Both the position numbers and the translations under genes were made by a program. From contig JAFWGE010000032.1 in the NCBI GenBank assembly GCA_017512485.1, positions 1 to 36,720 on the forward strand: 36,720 nt of DNA, read 5' to 3'. This stretch comes from Oscillospiraceae bacterium. Its GTDB lineage: Bacteria; Bacillota; Clostridia; Oscillospirales; Oscillospiraceae. This document shows positions 26,078 to 34,205 of the stretch, piece by piece; the first letter of the stretch is position 1; each line of letters starts with the position of its first letter. Under the pieces are notes generated by a model. The model was not told where the DNA came from and did no database searches. It saw only the letters and a list, made by a program, of their open reading frames with translations.

Positions 26078-26108
26078 ATTAGTTGCAGCTAATTAGTTAC
26101 CACTAACC
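26078..26108. promoter_or_regulatory. Operator-like palindrome before feoB
   Basis: AATTAGTTGCAGCTAATT (26078-26095) is an 18-bp palindrome with one mismatched pair. A second, weaker TTAGT...ACTAA dyad follows (26094-26107). The core differs by one base from the palindrome upstream of the operon (26683-26696). It sits 20-50 bp before the feoB start, suggesting separate control of feoB or an internal promoter. Confidence 0.6.
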
Positions 26109-26135
26109 GCAGGACGTGTTTTAATTGCACCCGGG

Positions 26136-26357
26136 TTATTTAACCTCTACCATCTCGGCGTCGGCTTTCCTGAGCGACAGCTCATATCCGCGGACGGTTA
26201 GTTCCACCGGGTCCCCCAGCGGAGCTACCTTGCGCACATAGATCTCAACTCCCCTGGTTATTCCCATATCCATTATCCTGCGCTTTACGGCTCCCTCGCC
26301 GTGGAGCCTGACTACTTCTACTGTTTCACCGATGTTTACATCCCTCAGTGTTTTCAT
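26136..26357 (-). CDS. feoA: FeoA domain protein (second copy)
   Basis: A 73-residue SH3-like FeoA protein with the typical pattern VNIGETVEVVRLHGEGAVKR, MDMGITRGVEIYV and PVELTVRGYELSLRKADA. FeoA proteins act at the cytoplasmic face with FeoB and are needed for iron uptake. I chose ATG 26355-26357 (MKTLRDVN), directly behind GGGAGGGAG. The longer frame to 26387 has no such site. It starts 22 bp after the stop of the first FeoA gene and ends 78 bp before feoB. Confidence 0.92.
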   Translation of the reverse strand: MKTLRDVNIGETVEVVRLHGEGAVKRRIMDMGITRGVEIYVRKVAPLGDPVELTVRGYELSLRKADAEMVEVK

Positions 26358-26379
26358 GTTCTCCCTCCCTGAATAATAA

Positions 26380-26592
26380 TCAGACAAATATCTTTTGGGC
26401 CATCTCGGAGCTTACTGCCACGCGGGATTCCTTGACATTGACAATAACGCTGCCGTTAATATGAGAAATGATCGTAACTCTGCCTCCCGTCACAAACCCG
26501 AGGCTTTCAAGATGCTTTTTTACCTCCGGTTTTCCTCCGATCTTTTTTATTATGTTTTCTTCACCCTCGTTCGCAAATGTCAGCGGCATCAT
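26380..26592 (-). CDS. feoA: FeoA domain protein (first copy)
   Basis: About 70 residues, a FeoA SH3-like domain with HLESLGFVTGGRVTIISHINGSVIVNVKESRVAV and terminal MAQKIFV. It is clearly diverged from the second copy, as is usual for tandem FeoA proteins of Clostridia. Start choice: ATG codons occur at 26596-26598, 26590-26592 and 26587-26589. AGAAGG lies only 2-3 bp from the first but 8 bp from the second, so I favour 26592. It is the promoter-proximal gene of the feo operon. Confidence 0.9.
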   Translation of the reverse strand: MMPLTFANEGEENIIKKIGGKPEVKKHLESLGFVTGGRVTIISHINGSVIVNVKESRVAVSSEMAQKIFV

Positions 26593-26682
26593 GACCATAC
26601 CCTTCTTTTTCCGCGTTCCTGACGCGGATGTGATTCTGTTTCGATCGGGCGGGCCCGTTCAGCCTGGACGCGGCCAGAACGA

Positions 26683-26696
26683 TTAGCTGCAGCTAA
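26683..26696. promoter_or_regulatory. Iron-box-like operator
   Basis: TTAGCTGCAGCTAA is a perfect 14-bp palindrome in the feo leader, about 45 bp downstream of the -10. Its half-site TTAGCT resembles DtxR/IdeR-type TTAGGTTAGGCTAACC boxes in outline. Confidence 0.6.
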
Positions 26697-26740
26697 CCTT
26701 TTGCCCTAAAAAATACCGCGGGTCCCGATCGGCATCTCTT

Positions 26741-26770
26741 ATAATAAGTTATCTATAGCTAACTTGTCAA
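26741..26770 (-). promoter_or_regulatory. feo operon promoter with embedded operator
   Basis: On the minus strand TTGACA (26765-26770) and TATTAT (26741-26746) have an 18-bp spacer. A 20-bp dyad with one mismatched pair, AAGTTATCTATAGCTAACTT (26746-26765), fills the spacer exactly. A repressor bound there would block RNA polymerase. Confidence 0.75.
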
Positions 26771-26897
26771 GTGCAATATTATGATTATTTCAGCAAATAC
26801 ATCCCCCATCCCCCTTCTGAGGACGTCCATGCAATGATCCGGACCCCCGCATATCATCGGGGGATCTATATATACCGTATTCCGGGCTTGTTGGGGC

Positions 26898-26926
26898 TTG
26901 AATTGTAGAAGTGAAATCTATATAAT
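26898..26926 (+). promoter_or_regulatory. Promoter of the DtxR-family regulator gene
   Basis: TTGAAT (26898-26903) and TATAAT (26921-26926) have a 17-bp spacer. The leader is about 150 nt. I see no TTAGCT-type palindrome at this promoter. Confidence 0.7.
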
Positions 26927-27086
26927 TACAGAAAACGATTTCTTTTGCTTTCAGTGCAAACTGAACACATTTGCCGCAAGTATTCTCTTATGCATCCGCA
27001 AACAGTCTCCCGCTATGCCCGGACAGCGCTCAGCCGGGCAGAGCAGCATGGGATAAAGCCGCGCGATCCAGGAAGGAGGCTTCTCT

Positions 27087-27455
27087 ATGCAAATTTACGA
27101 ATCCGGGGAAATGTATCTTGAAACCATCCTGATACTGTCCCAAAAGCTCAGTTTTGTACGCTCCATCGACGTGGCGGACTATATGGGCTTTTCCAAACCG
27201 TCCGTTTCCCGCGCCATGGGTATTCTCAGAAGAGGGGAATACATCACCGTGGATAAAGACGGATATATCTCCCTTACCGAGAGCGGCAAGGCCGTCGCCG
27301 AAAAAATATACGACAGGCACACCACTCTGACTGAGTTTATAGCGGCCATGGGCGTAGACAGGGAAACTGCCGCCGCGGACGCCTGTAAGATCGAACACGA
27401 CATAAGCGAGAAAACTTTCGACGCCATCAAGGCCCACGTGGAAAAGCATTCCTGA
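27087..27455 (+). CDS. DtxR/IdeR-family metal-dependent repressor, short form
   Basis: A 122-residue regulator: winged helix-turn-helix (residues about 5-62, with VADYMGFSKPSVSRAMGIL as recognition region) plus the dimerisation/metal domain. There is no C-terminal SH3-like domain, so it has MntR-like length. The ligand residues look like the iron type: Met9 in GEMYLETI stands where DtxR has Met10 and MntR has Asp8, and CKIEH (Cys100, Glu103, His104) matches the DtxR Cys102-Glu105-His106 set. It is divergent from feoAAB, whose promoter carries palindromic operators, so it is the probable Fe(II)-dependent repressor of feo. RBS AAGGAGG precedes ATG 27087. Confidence 0.93.
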   Translation: MQIYESGEMYLETILILSQKLSFVRSIDVADYMGFSKPSVSRAMGILRRGEYITVDKDGYISLTESGKAVAEKIYDRHTTLTEFIAAMGVDRETAAADACKIEHDISEKTFDAIKAHVEKHS

Positions 27456-27475
27456 AGACAACGTTTCTAAAATCC

Positions 27476-27507
27476 CGCCCCCCGCGCAGTCAAATGCGCG
27501 GGGGGCG
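27476..27507 (+). terminator. Terminator of the regulator gene
   Basis: A perfect 13-bp GC stem (27476-27488 with 27495-27507) has a 6-nt loop and is followed by TTCGTT. It lies between convergent genes. Confidence 0.75.
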
Positions 27508-27537
27508 TTCGTTATGTGTCGGGAGTGAACTCCGGAC

Positions 27538-29307
27538 TTATTTCCCGTACTTTGTCAGCGTGGCGCCGTGTATCACCACGTTCATAAACGGCCTGGGCTC
27601 CTCCACCTCTTCCGCGTGAGGTGCGGTAGATCCGATGACCGTCTGCAGGACGGCGCTGTTGCCCGCTCCGGAACCGGCAACGAAAACCATTACGTCCGAG
27701 GTCTCATGGAAAGGTTCACGGTGAAGCCCCGGCTTGACGTCCTCAGGCATGAGGAAGAACTGCTTGTTGTTTGCCGTGGCGTTCTCCGCCCTCAGCTCGT
27801 CGATAAGCTCCTGCCTCTCTTCAGGGGTCATGGTATCGTAATCTATCACATTCTTTTTGTACAGGTACTCTATAAAGCTCTCCTTCGTGAAGCCCGCGTT
27901 GGCCAGCTGATGGGCCATAGTGGGGTGCAGCACCACCATGTGGCGGCTGTTCTCCCCGTTCTCCGCCATGCCGAAGCCTCCGAACAGGGGGCCTTTCCTG
28001 GAGAAGAAGCTGCTTATCTGGTCGAGCCTCTCCTGATATCCGGAGTTGGACATACACTCCGCGGGGCCGCGGGTAAAACCTGTATTCTCGCATACAGTGA
28101 CTATGCTCTCCTCGGGGGAGCAGCCGTTCTGTTCTGCCCAGGACTCCCACGGGCTCTCATCCTGGTTCTCCGGGAATATCAGGTTCGCGTACGCCGCCGG
28201 CTGTCCGGGGCCTCCGGGAGACGCGTAGATGGTCATGTCACGCCAACCTATGGCTATCATGCACATGAGCACGGATCGGCCTATGGTGCTGTTTACCCGG
28301 TACCCGGGGGCAAGGTATCCGCACTTATTGTTTATCCCCAGTTCTTTTATGATCGGTCCGCTGATAAATATCGTCGGAAGTATCTCATTCACTATGTGGA
28401 ACTGGTTAAAGTTTTTGGCCGTAATGGCTTCGATTATCGCTATGATGACCGGCAGATACTCGGGTCTTGCCCCACTCATCACGGCGGCTGTCGCGATCTT
28501 CTCAACGGTGGCGATGCCTTTCTTGGGATACATCAGCCCTATCACCTTGTCCCTGGGGTAACTGGTGCCGGTGAGCATCCACTCCACATTCTCCCTGGTG
28601 GGCGGCACCACGGGCAGCCCGTCCGTAAGTGCGTTGTCTGCGCAGTATTTAAGGAATTTCTCGTATGCGTCGTGCCATGTATTCCCGGAAAATGTCTTTG
28701 GTGAATAATCATACTGCATATCCGGGACGTTCATCTCTTCCTCGGTAAGCGGAGCAGTCAGGGCGGCTATTATCTTGTCAACTGCACCGAGGACCACCGG
28801 GCGCATGAGCTCTTTGTCCCTCTTTGCGGCGCAGTATGCCGTCTCCGGTACCGTCACCAGGCGGACTTTCGGCATTCCGTTCAGATCCTGCAGGGCGCTT
28901 TTGGACCTGAACAGGATATCGGAACATATGGAAACTCCAGGTTTGCCGGCGCGTTCCATGAATACTCCCACGTCCCTGCGCCCCTGGGTAATTGCTTCCT
29001 TTACGCCCTCGACCCAGGCGTCGCACTTGGACGCTATCTCGTCCGCGTTTACCACTGCGTTGGGGGAACCGAAAGATTTGCAGCGGTAGAAACGTATATC
29101 CGGGTAACGGCTTCTCAGTTCCTCCTCCAGGAGGTCATAGAACAGTTCCGTTCCGAACTGGAAGAGCGCGTCTACGTGTATGCTCATCAGTGCCAGCGTC
29201 TTACCGTTAAGGTCTGTCAGCCTCGGGTTGCTCAACCCCTCCCTGCGGGGATCGTTGAGTTTCCCTCTCGGCTCCAGGATCTCAAAAGAAACCTGCTTTC
29301 TGTCCAT
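27538..29307 (-). CDS. Fused UGSC-family-like / DGLPVVPPT-domain protein, function unknown
   Basis: A 589-residue protein. Residues about 30-185 resemble the small UGSC (Sec-Gly-Ser-Cys) family related to glycine/betaine reductase selenoprotein B, with TLALMSIHVDALFQFGTEL, a SKCDAWVEGV block (93-102) and MERAGKPGVSICSDILF. The UGSC/CGSC redox motif expected right after the CDAWVEG block is absent (VKEAITQ instead), and no UGA codon interrupts the frame. From about 205 a second domain begins, with LTDGLPVVPPTRENVEWML (228-237 core) and IASPGG-like loops near 360. In the family as I know it these domains are often separate neighbouring genes. The family call is from memory and moderate. Single-gene unit between the regulator gene and ppdK. 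Confidence 0.65.
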   Translation of the reverse strand: MDRKQVSFEILEPRGKLNDPRREGLSNPRLTDLNGKTLALMSIHVDALFQFGTELFYDLLEEELRSRYPDIRFYRCKSFGSPNAVVNADEIASKCDAWVEGVKEAITQGRRDVGVFMERAGKPGVSICSDILFRSKSALQDLNGMPKVRLVTVPETAYCAAKRDKELMRPVVLGAVDKIIAALTAPLTEEEMNVPDMQYDYSPKTFSGNTWHDAYEKFLKYCADNALTDGLPVVPPTRENVEWMLTGTSYPRDKVIGLMYPKKGIATVEKIATAAVMSGARPEYLPVIIAIIEAITAKNFNQFHIVNEILPTIFISGPIIKELGINNKCGYLAPGYRVNSTIGRSVLMCMIAIGWRDMTIYASPGGPGQPAAYANLIFPENQDESPWESWAEQNGCSPEESIVTVCENTGFTRGPAECMSNSGYQERLDQISSFFSRKGPLFGGFGMAENGENSRHMVVLHPTMAHQLANAGFTKESFIEYLYKKNVIDYDTMTPEERQELIDELRAENATANNKQFFLMPEDVKPGLHREPFHETSDVMVFVAGSGAGNSAVLQTVIGSTAPHAEEVEEPRPFMNVVIHGATLTKYGK

Positions 29308-29406
29308 AGGTCATCTCCATTCCTTTCTGTTTTGCCCGTCTGTCGTCTGGTCTTCCTCTTCGTCTGTCCCGACGTCGCGCTGACCGCGCGGCGATCAGAT
29401 GTTTTG

Positions 29407-29453
29407 AAGACGGAGAAAGCGTTATCTTCCGATAATGCTCTCTCCGTCTTTTT
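29407..29453 (-). terminator. Terminator after ppdK
   Basis: AAGACGGAGA...GTTATC pairs with GATAAT...TCTCCGTCTT to form a stem of about 18 pairs with two small mismatches around loop TTCC. T residues flank the stem on both strands. It begins about 10 bp past the ppdK stop. Confidence 0.7.
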
Positions 29454-29464
29454 ATGCGCGGCAG

Positions 29465-32302
29465 TTATTTATCGGAGCGTTCCTCTCCAAAGGTTTTTCT
29501 TGCCTCTTCCCAGCCTGCTTTAAGGCTCTTGAGCCCGGCGGCGACTACGTCCTTCAAATCGACAGTAGCGTCGGCCGCGGCGTCCTTGAGCTTGCCGGCG
29601 GCATCCTGCAGGGCGCTCTTGGCAGCTGTGACCTTTGCTTCTATCTCCGCCCTGGTGATACCGGGGGCAGCCTCTTCGGCAGGTTTGAACTTGATCGCCG
29701 CCTGGGCAGCCGCAAGCCTTGCGATAGGCACCCTGAACGGTGAGCAGGAAACGTACTGAAGTCCAACCTGATGGAAAAACTCTATGCTGGCGGGGTTGCC
29801 GCCGTGTTCTCCGCACACTCCGAGCTTTATGTCCGGGCGGACCTTCTTGCCCAGCTTCACAGCCATCTTGACAAGCCTTCCCACGCCCCTGGTATCGATG
29901 GTGGCAAACGGGTCGGTCTCAAAAATCTTGTTGTCGTAATAGGATGGCAGGAACTTGGCGGCGTCGTCTCTGCTGAAACCGAAAGTCATCTGTGTCAGGT
30001 CGTTGGTGCCGAAGCTGAAGAACTGGGCCTCTTTCGCGATCTCGTCGGCAGTGATGGCCGCCCTGGGTATCTCGATCATCGTACCCACGAGATAACGGAC
30101 CTTGACTTCGGATTTCTCTATGATGGCGTCCGCCGTATCGACTACGATGCGCTTAACGAACGAGAACTCCTTGGCGTCTCCCGGCAGAGGGATCATTATC
30201 TCAGGAACGAAGTCGATACCTGTCTCGGTTTTGAAATTGATGGCGGCCTCTATGATCGCGGTGGTCTGCATCTCGGCTATCTCGGGATATGTGACGCAGA
30301 GCCTGCATCCGCGGTGCCCCATCATGGGGTTGGCTTCCTCAAGGGAAGTGATAACTGCCTTAACGTCGGCCACGCTGATATTCATATCCTCCGCAAGGGC
30401 TTTTATATCCTCTTCCTGGGTGGGAAGGAACTCGTGCAGTGGGGGATCCAGCAGGCGGATCGTGACGGGGCGGCCCTCCATGGCCTTGAAAATACCCTCA
30501 AAGTCCCCGCGCTGCATGGGAAGCAGTTTCGCAAGAGCCGCTCTGCGCTGCTCCTCGTTAGACGAGAGGATCATCTCGCGCATGGCCATTATGCGGTCCT
30601 CGTTAAAGAACATGTGCTCCGTACGTGTAAGGCCTATTCCTTCAGCCCCGAGTCTCACGGCGTTTTCTGCGTCGTGGGGGGTGTCTGCGTTGGTGCGGAT
30701 CTTGAGCGTACGGATCTCGTCAGCCCATGACATCACCGTACCAAAATCTCCGGCCACTTCCGCGGGAACTGTGGGTATCTTCCCGATATACACGTTGCCG
30801 GTGGAGCCGTCGATGGACATGAACTCGCCCTCACGCACGGTCTTGCCGTCAACGGTGAGCGTCCTGCCCTTTTCGTCGATCTTGAGCGCCCCGCAGCCGG
30901 CCACGCAGCAGGCTCCCATGCCCCTGGCCACGACAGCAGCGTGGGAAGTCATTCCGCCGGTGGCTGTCAGGATGCCCTGAGCGACAGTCATGCCCTCGAT
31001 ATCCTCGGGAGACGTTTTCTCCCTGACCAGCAGTACCGGACCGTCCTTCGCCATTTTTTTGGCGTCCTCAGCGGTGAAGCAGACGGCTCCGCAGGCAGCT
31101 CCGGGGGAAGCCGCCAGCCCGGTGGCCACAGGAACGGCCGCCTTGAGGGCGGCGGGATCGAACCGGGGATGAAGGACCGCATCCAGCTGCTTGGGATCGA
31201 TCTTCATCAGGGCCTCTTCACGGGTGCACATTCCCTCTTCCACCATGTCAACAGCCACTTTGAGGGCGGCAGCCGCAGTACGCTTGCCGTTCCTGGTCTG
31301 GAGCATATAGAGCTTTCCGTTTTCTATGGTAAACTCCATGTCCTGCATATCTTTGTAATGCTTTTCAAGCCTGTCCGCGATCTCGACGAACTCAGTATAG
31401 ACGTCGGGCATGACCTCGGCCAGCTGATCGATAGTCTGGGGGGTGCGGATGCCCGCGACGACGTCCTCGCCCTGGGCGTTCATCAGGAACTCACCGAAAA
31501 GTTTCTTTTCGCCTGTGGCAGGGTCCCTGGTGAATGCGACGCCGGTACCGGAAGTATTGCCCATATTGCCGAACACCATGGATTGAACGTTTACCGCTGT
31601 ACCCCAGTATGAGGGGATGTCGTTCATCTTGCGGTAAGTGATGGCGCGGGCGTTGTTCCAGGAACGGAACACGGCCTTGACGGCCTCTATAAGCTGGACT
31701 GTAGGATCAGACGGGAAATCCGTCCCCTGTTCTTTTTTATAGATGGCCTTGAACTCCTCAACGAGCTCCTGGAGGTCCTCGGTGAGCAGGTCCGCGTCAT
31801 ACTTCGCTCCGCGCTTCTCCTTTGCCGCGCTGAGGGCATCCTCAAACACTTCGGTAGGCATCTCCATAACGACGTCGGAGAACATCTGGATGAACCTGCG
31901 GTAGGAGTCGTACACGAAACGGGGATTGCCGGTTTTCTCGGCAAGGCTCTGGGCCACGTCGTCGTTGATGCCGAGGTTCAATATGGTATCCATCATTCCC
32001 GGCATGGAAGCCCTTGCCCCGGAACGCACTGACACAAGAAGGGGGTTCTCCTTGTCTCCGAACTTTTTCCCGGTGATCTCCTCCAGCTTCTTGACATACT
32101 CAAAGATATCCGCCTCGATATCCGGGGCGAGCATTTCACCGTCGTCGTAATAACGCGTACAGGCCTGTGTGGAAATGGTAAATCCCTGGGGCACCGGCAT
32201 GCCGAGATTTGTCATCTCTGCCAGGTTCGCTCCCTTTCCTCCCAGGAGTTCGCGCATAGACCCGTTTCCCTCGCTGAATAAATAAAGATATTTTTCGCTC
32301 AT
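29465..32302 (-). CDS. ppdK: Pyruvate, phosphate dikinase with C-terminal helical extension
   Basis: A 945-residue PPDK, which interconverts pyruvate, ATP and phosphate with PEP, AMP and pyrophosphate in the glycolysis/gluconeogenesis of anaerobes. The N-terminal ATP-grasp domain has SVRSGARASMPGMMDT, the central swivelling domain carries phospho-His454 in GGMTSHAAVVARG, and the C-terminal TIM barrel carries catalytic Cys830 in GVCGEHGG. The usual PPDK is about 875 residues. Here the barrel ends near residue 872 and is followed by about 73 residues of Ala/Lys/Asp-rich amphipathic helix (KVTAAKSALQDAAGKLKDAA) ending in EERSDK. That tail is not part of any PPDK I know. The start is ATG with GGAAGGG upstream. 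Confidence 0.96.
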   Translation of the reverse strand: MSEKYLYLFSEGNGSMRELLGGKGANLAEMTNLGMPVPQGFTISTQACTRYYDDGEMLAPDIEADIFEYVKKLEEITGKKFGDKENPLLVSVRSGARASMPGMMDTILNLGINDDVAQSLAEKTGNPRFVYDSYRRFIQMFSDVVMEMPTEVFEDALSAAKEKRGAKYDADLLTEDLQELVEEFKAIYKKEQGTDFPSDPTVQLIEAVKAVFRSWNNARAITYRKMNDIPSYWGTAVNVQSMVFGNMGNTSGTGVAFTRDPATGEKKLFGEFLMNAQGEDVVAGIRTPQTIDQLAEVMPDVYTEFVEIADRLEKHYKDMQDMEFTIENGKLYMLQTRNGKRTAAAALKVAVDMVEEGMCTREEALMKIDPKQLDAVLHPRFDPAALKAAVPVATGLAASPGAACGAVCFTAEDAKKMAKDGPVLLVREKTSPEDIEGMTVAQGILTATGGMTSHAAVVARGMGACCVAGCGALKIDEKGRTLTVDGKTVREGEFMSIDGSTGNVYIGKIPTVPAEVAGDFGTVMSWADEIRTLKIRTNADTPHDAENAVRLGAEGIGLTRTEHMFFNEDRIMAMREMILSSNEEQRRAALAKLLPMQRGDFEGIFKAMEGRPVTIRLLDPPLHEFLPTQEEDIKALAEDMNISVADVKAVITSLEEANPMMGHRGCRLCVTYPEIAEMQTTAIIEAAINFKTETGIDFVPEIMIPLPGDAKEFSFVKRIVVDTADAIIEKSEVKVRYLVGTMIEIPRAAITADEIAKEAQFFSFGTNDLTQMTFGFSRDDAAKFLPSYYDNKIFETDPFATIDTRGVGRLVKMAVKLGKKVRPDIKLGVCGEHGGNPASIEFFHQVGLQYVSCSPFRVPIARLAAAQAAIKFKPAEEAAPGITRAEIEAKVTAAKSALQDAAGKLKDAAADATVDLKDVVAAGLKSLKAGWEEARKTFGEERSDK

Positions 32303-32433
32303 TTTTATTCCCTTCCTTATTAATCTCCGGTCTTCAACAAAAAACTGTCGTTGGATTTATTGATTATATACAACATTCTAAAGCATTGCCGTAAATAATG
32401 CAAGAAGTATTGATGGCGCCGGACGTCACGGGG

Positions 32434-32766
32434 TCAATCCAGGTCCTTAATTATCCCGTCTATCAGTTCGTCATCGTCCGTGTCCTCGGCGATCAGGTCC
32501 ATTGCCGCTTCCAGCATCGTCTCGGGCACGTACAATTCTGCCCCGTATGCAGGGACTCCCAGCACGACGTTCCCGAAGCTCCCATCCGATGGATAATCCT
32601 CCATGACCGGTATGGAATAAGCGTTGAGTTTGCTTATGAGGACCTGGCTGTCCATGGACAGCCCTGTAGCCGAACACAGGAAAGCGGGTGGCTCCGGTTT
32701 CCCATCGTCCTGCAGGGGCCACCCCTTAGCGGGATCGCTCCTTCTGCCCCAGCTCAAATCTGCCAT
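32434..32766 (-). CDS. Small DUF2007-like protein
   Basis: A 110-residue acidic cytosolic protein. FLCSATGLSMDSQVLISKLNAYSIPV, then VVLGVPAYGAELYVPETMLEAAMDLIAE, follows the pattern of DUF2007-type putative signal-transducing proteins: a small ferredoxin-like domain with an internal gap and the YVP...A..LI ending. Function is unknown. The start is ATG with GGGAGGG 7 bp upstream. It lies 28 bp downstream of rlmH and is probably the last gene of that operon. Confidence 0.7.
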   Translation of the reverse strand: MADLSWGRRSDPAKGWPLQDDGKPEPPAFLCSATGLSMDSQVLISKLNAYSIPVMEDYPSDGSFGNVVLGVPAYGAELYVPETMLEAAMDLIAEDTDDDELIDGIIKDLD

Positions 32767-32794
32767 TTTCGGTCCCTCCCTATAACAACGGCGC

Positions 32795-33277
32795 TCATTT
32801 GTGGTATTCGGAACCCGCGCGGATCCTGAATGCCCTGTATATTTGCTCCAGCAGCATCACTCGTGCGAGGTGGTGCGGGAACGTCATCTTCGACATGGAG
32901 AGCATGACGTCCGCTTCTTTTTTTAAGCCCGCATCCAGGCCGTATGAACCGCCTATTACGAACGTTGACGAGGTATATCCTCCCAACGCCCTTCTCTCCA
33001 TTTCCGCGGCAAGCTTTTCACTGCTGAAAAGTTCCCCTTCAACGCACATCGCGGCGATAAAAGCGCCTTTTCTTAAACGTCTGCGTATCTGTTCCGCCTC
33101 TTTTGCCAGGGCGGAATCTATTTCGGCGCGTGAAGGGTTTTGCGGCAGACGTATCTCCTCGATCTCCGAGACGCTTATATCGCAGTCCCTTGAGAGCCTT
33201 TTCAAATACTCGCCGCAGGCCTGGATAAAGTACTTTTCTTTAAGCCGGCCGACACAGATCAAATCAATCTTCTCCAT
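32795..33277 (-). CDS. rlmH: 23S rRNA (pseudouridine1915-N3)-methyltransferase RlmH
   Basis: A 160-residue SPOUT methyltransferase of standard length, which methylates pseudouridine 1915 in helix 69 of 23S rRNA with SAM. Seen are the N-terminal IDLICVGRLKEKYF, the SAM-binding knot STFVIGGSYGLDAGLK and the C-terminal SKMTFPHHLARVMLLEQIYRAFRI ending in EYHK. It starts 6 bp after the walJ stop, so the two are co-transcribed. rlmH near walJ is the arrangement found at the Bacillus wal locus. Confidence 0.97.
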   Translation of the reverse strand: MEKIDLICVGRLKEKYFIQACGEYLKRLSRDCDISVSEIEEIRLPQNPSRAEIDSALAKEAEQIRRRLRKGAFIAAMCVEGELFSSEKLAAEMERRALGGYTSSTFVIGGSYGLDAGLKKEADVMLSMSKMTFPHHLARVMLLEQIYRAFRIRAGSEYHK

Positions 33278-33283
33278 GGCAGT

Positions 33284-34087
33284 TCAGATAACGTATACCT
33301 TTCCCTGGGTTCGGGCCGGTGCGGCGTCCAGTTCGAATCCGCTTCCAAGCTTCTCCCGGAGGGCCGTTCCCACGGTTTCCAGCGCCAGCTCCGGGGTGTT
33401 ATTCTCTTCACTGAGATGTATGAGGACTATCCTGCGGGTCCCTCCTTTTGCGGCATGAAGGGCAAGACGCGCGCTGTCGTCATTGCTAAGATGCCCCCTT
33501 TTGCCAAGTATCCTCCGTTTAAGCGACAGAGGATAAGGCCCCATCCACAGCATCTCCACATCATGATTTGCTTCCAGCAGCAGCAGGTCCGCCCCTTCCA
33601 CGGCCCGCTCCGCATCCTCGTTCGTACAGCCCATGTCCGTGGCGATAGTTATCTTGGCATTCGCTGTCCTGAACACGTATCCGACGCTCTCGGCGCTGTC
33701 GTGGCTCGTGGGGAAAGACTCGACCCTGAACTCCCCCACGTTAAAAACGTCTCCGGCAAAGAAAGGCGTGATCCTCCCCTCCAGCTTCGGAAACTGGCGC
33801 CGAAGCGCCAGCGACGTTCCCCGGCTTGCGAATATAGGCATGCTGAATTTTGACGCCAGCATGGGGAGCCCTTTTATATGGTCGGCGTGCTCGTGGGTTA
33901 CGAGCACCGCCTCAAGTTTCCCGACGCTGCTCCCCAATTCGGAAATACGCTGGGTGAGCTGCTTCAGTGAAAGCCCGGCGTCAACCAGGATCATACTGCC
34001 TTTGCAGGAGACGACGCACGCGTTTCCCTTTGAACTGCTGGCCAGAGTGCATACCTCCGGCAATTCTCCCCCACCTTTCCGCCGCAT
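33284..34087 (-). CDS. walJ: WalJ/YycJ-type metallo-beta-lactamase fold hydrolase
   Basis: A 267-residue MBL-fold protein. The metal motif THEHADH has His65, His67, Asp69 and His70. TSHDSAESVGYVF and DMGC, then GHLSNDDSARLA, give the remaining ligands. The LASSSKGNACVV N-terminus is typical of YycJ, an exonuclease-like protein linked to DNA replication/cell-division coordination and wall homeostasis in the WalRK locus. The start ATG 34087 has GGCGGAG upstream. An internal start near LPEVCTLASSSKGN is possible and would remove about nine residues. It is upstream of rlmH with a 6-bp gap. Confidence 0.92.
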   Translation of the reverse strand: MRRKGGGELPEVCTLASSSKGNACVVSCKGSMILVDAGLSLKQLTQRISELGSSVGKLEAVLVTHEHADHIKGLPMLASKFSMPIFASRGTSLALRRQFPKLEGRITPFFAGDVFNVGEFRVESFPTSHDSAESVGYVFRTANAKITIATDMGCTNEDAERAVEGADLLLLEANHDVEMLWMGPYPLSLKRRILGKRGHLSNDDSARLALHAAKGGTRRIVLIHLSEENNTPELALETVGTALREKLGSGFELDAAPARTQGKVYVI

Positions 34088-34205
34088 GACCGGCTCTCCG
34101 CCCTCGTCGGTCCTGTCCCGGGGGTCCGTGCCAAGTCCCGCGGCTGCAGAAATGATAACGGCGCGCTTCTTACACTCGGCAGAAAACGCGCCGATCGGTC
34201 AACGA

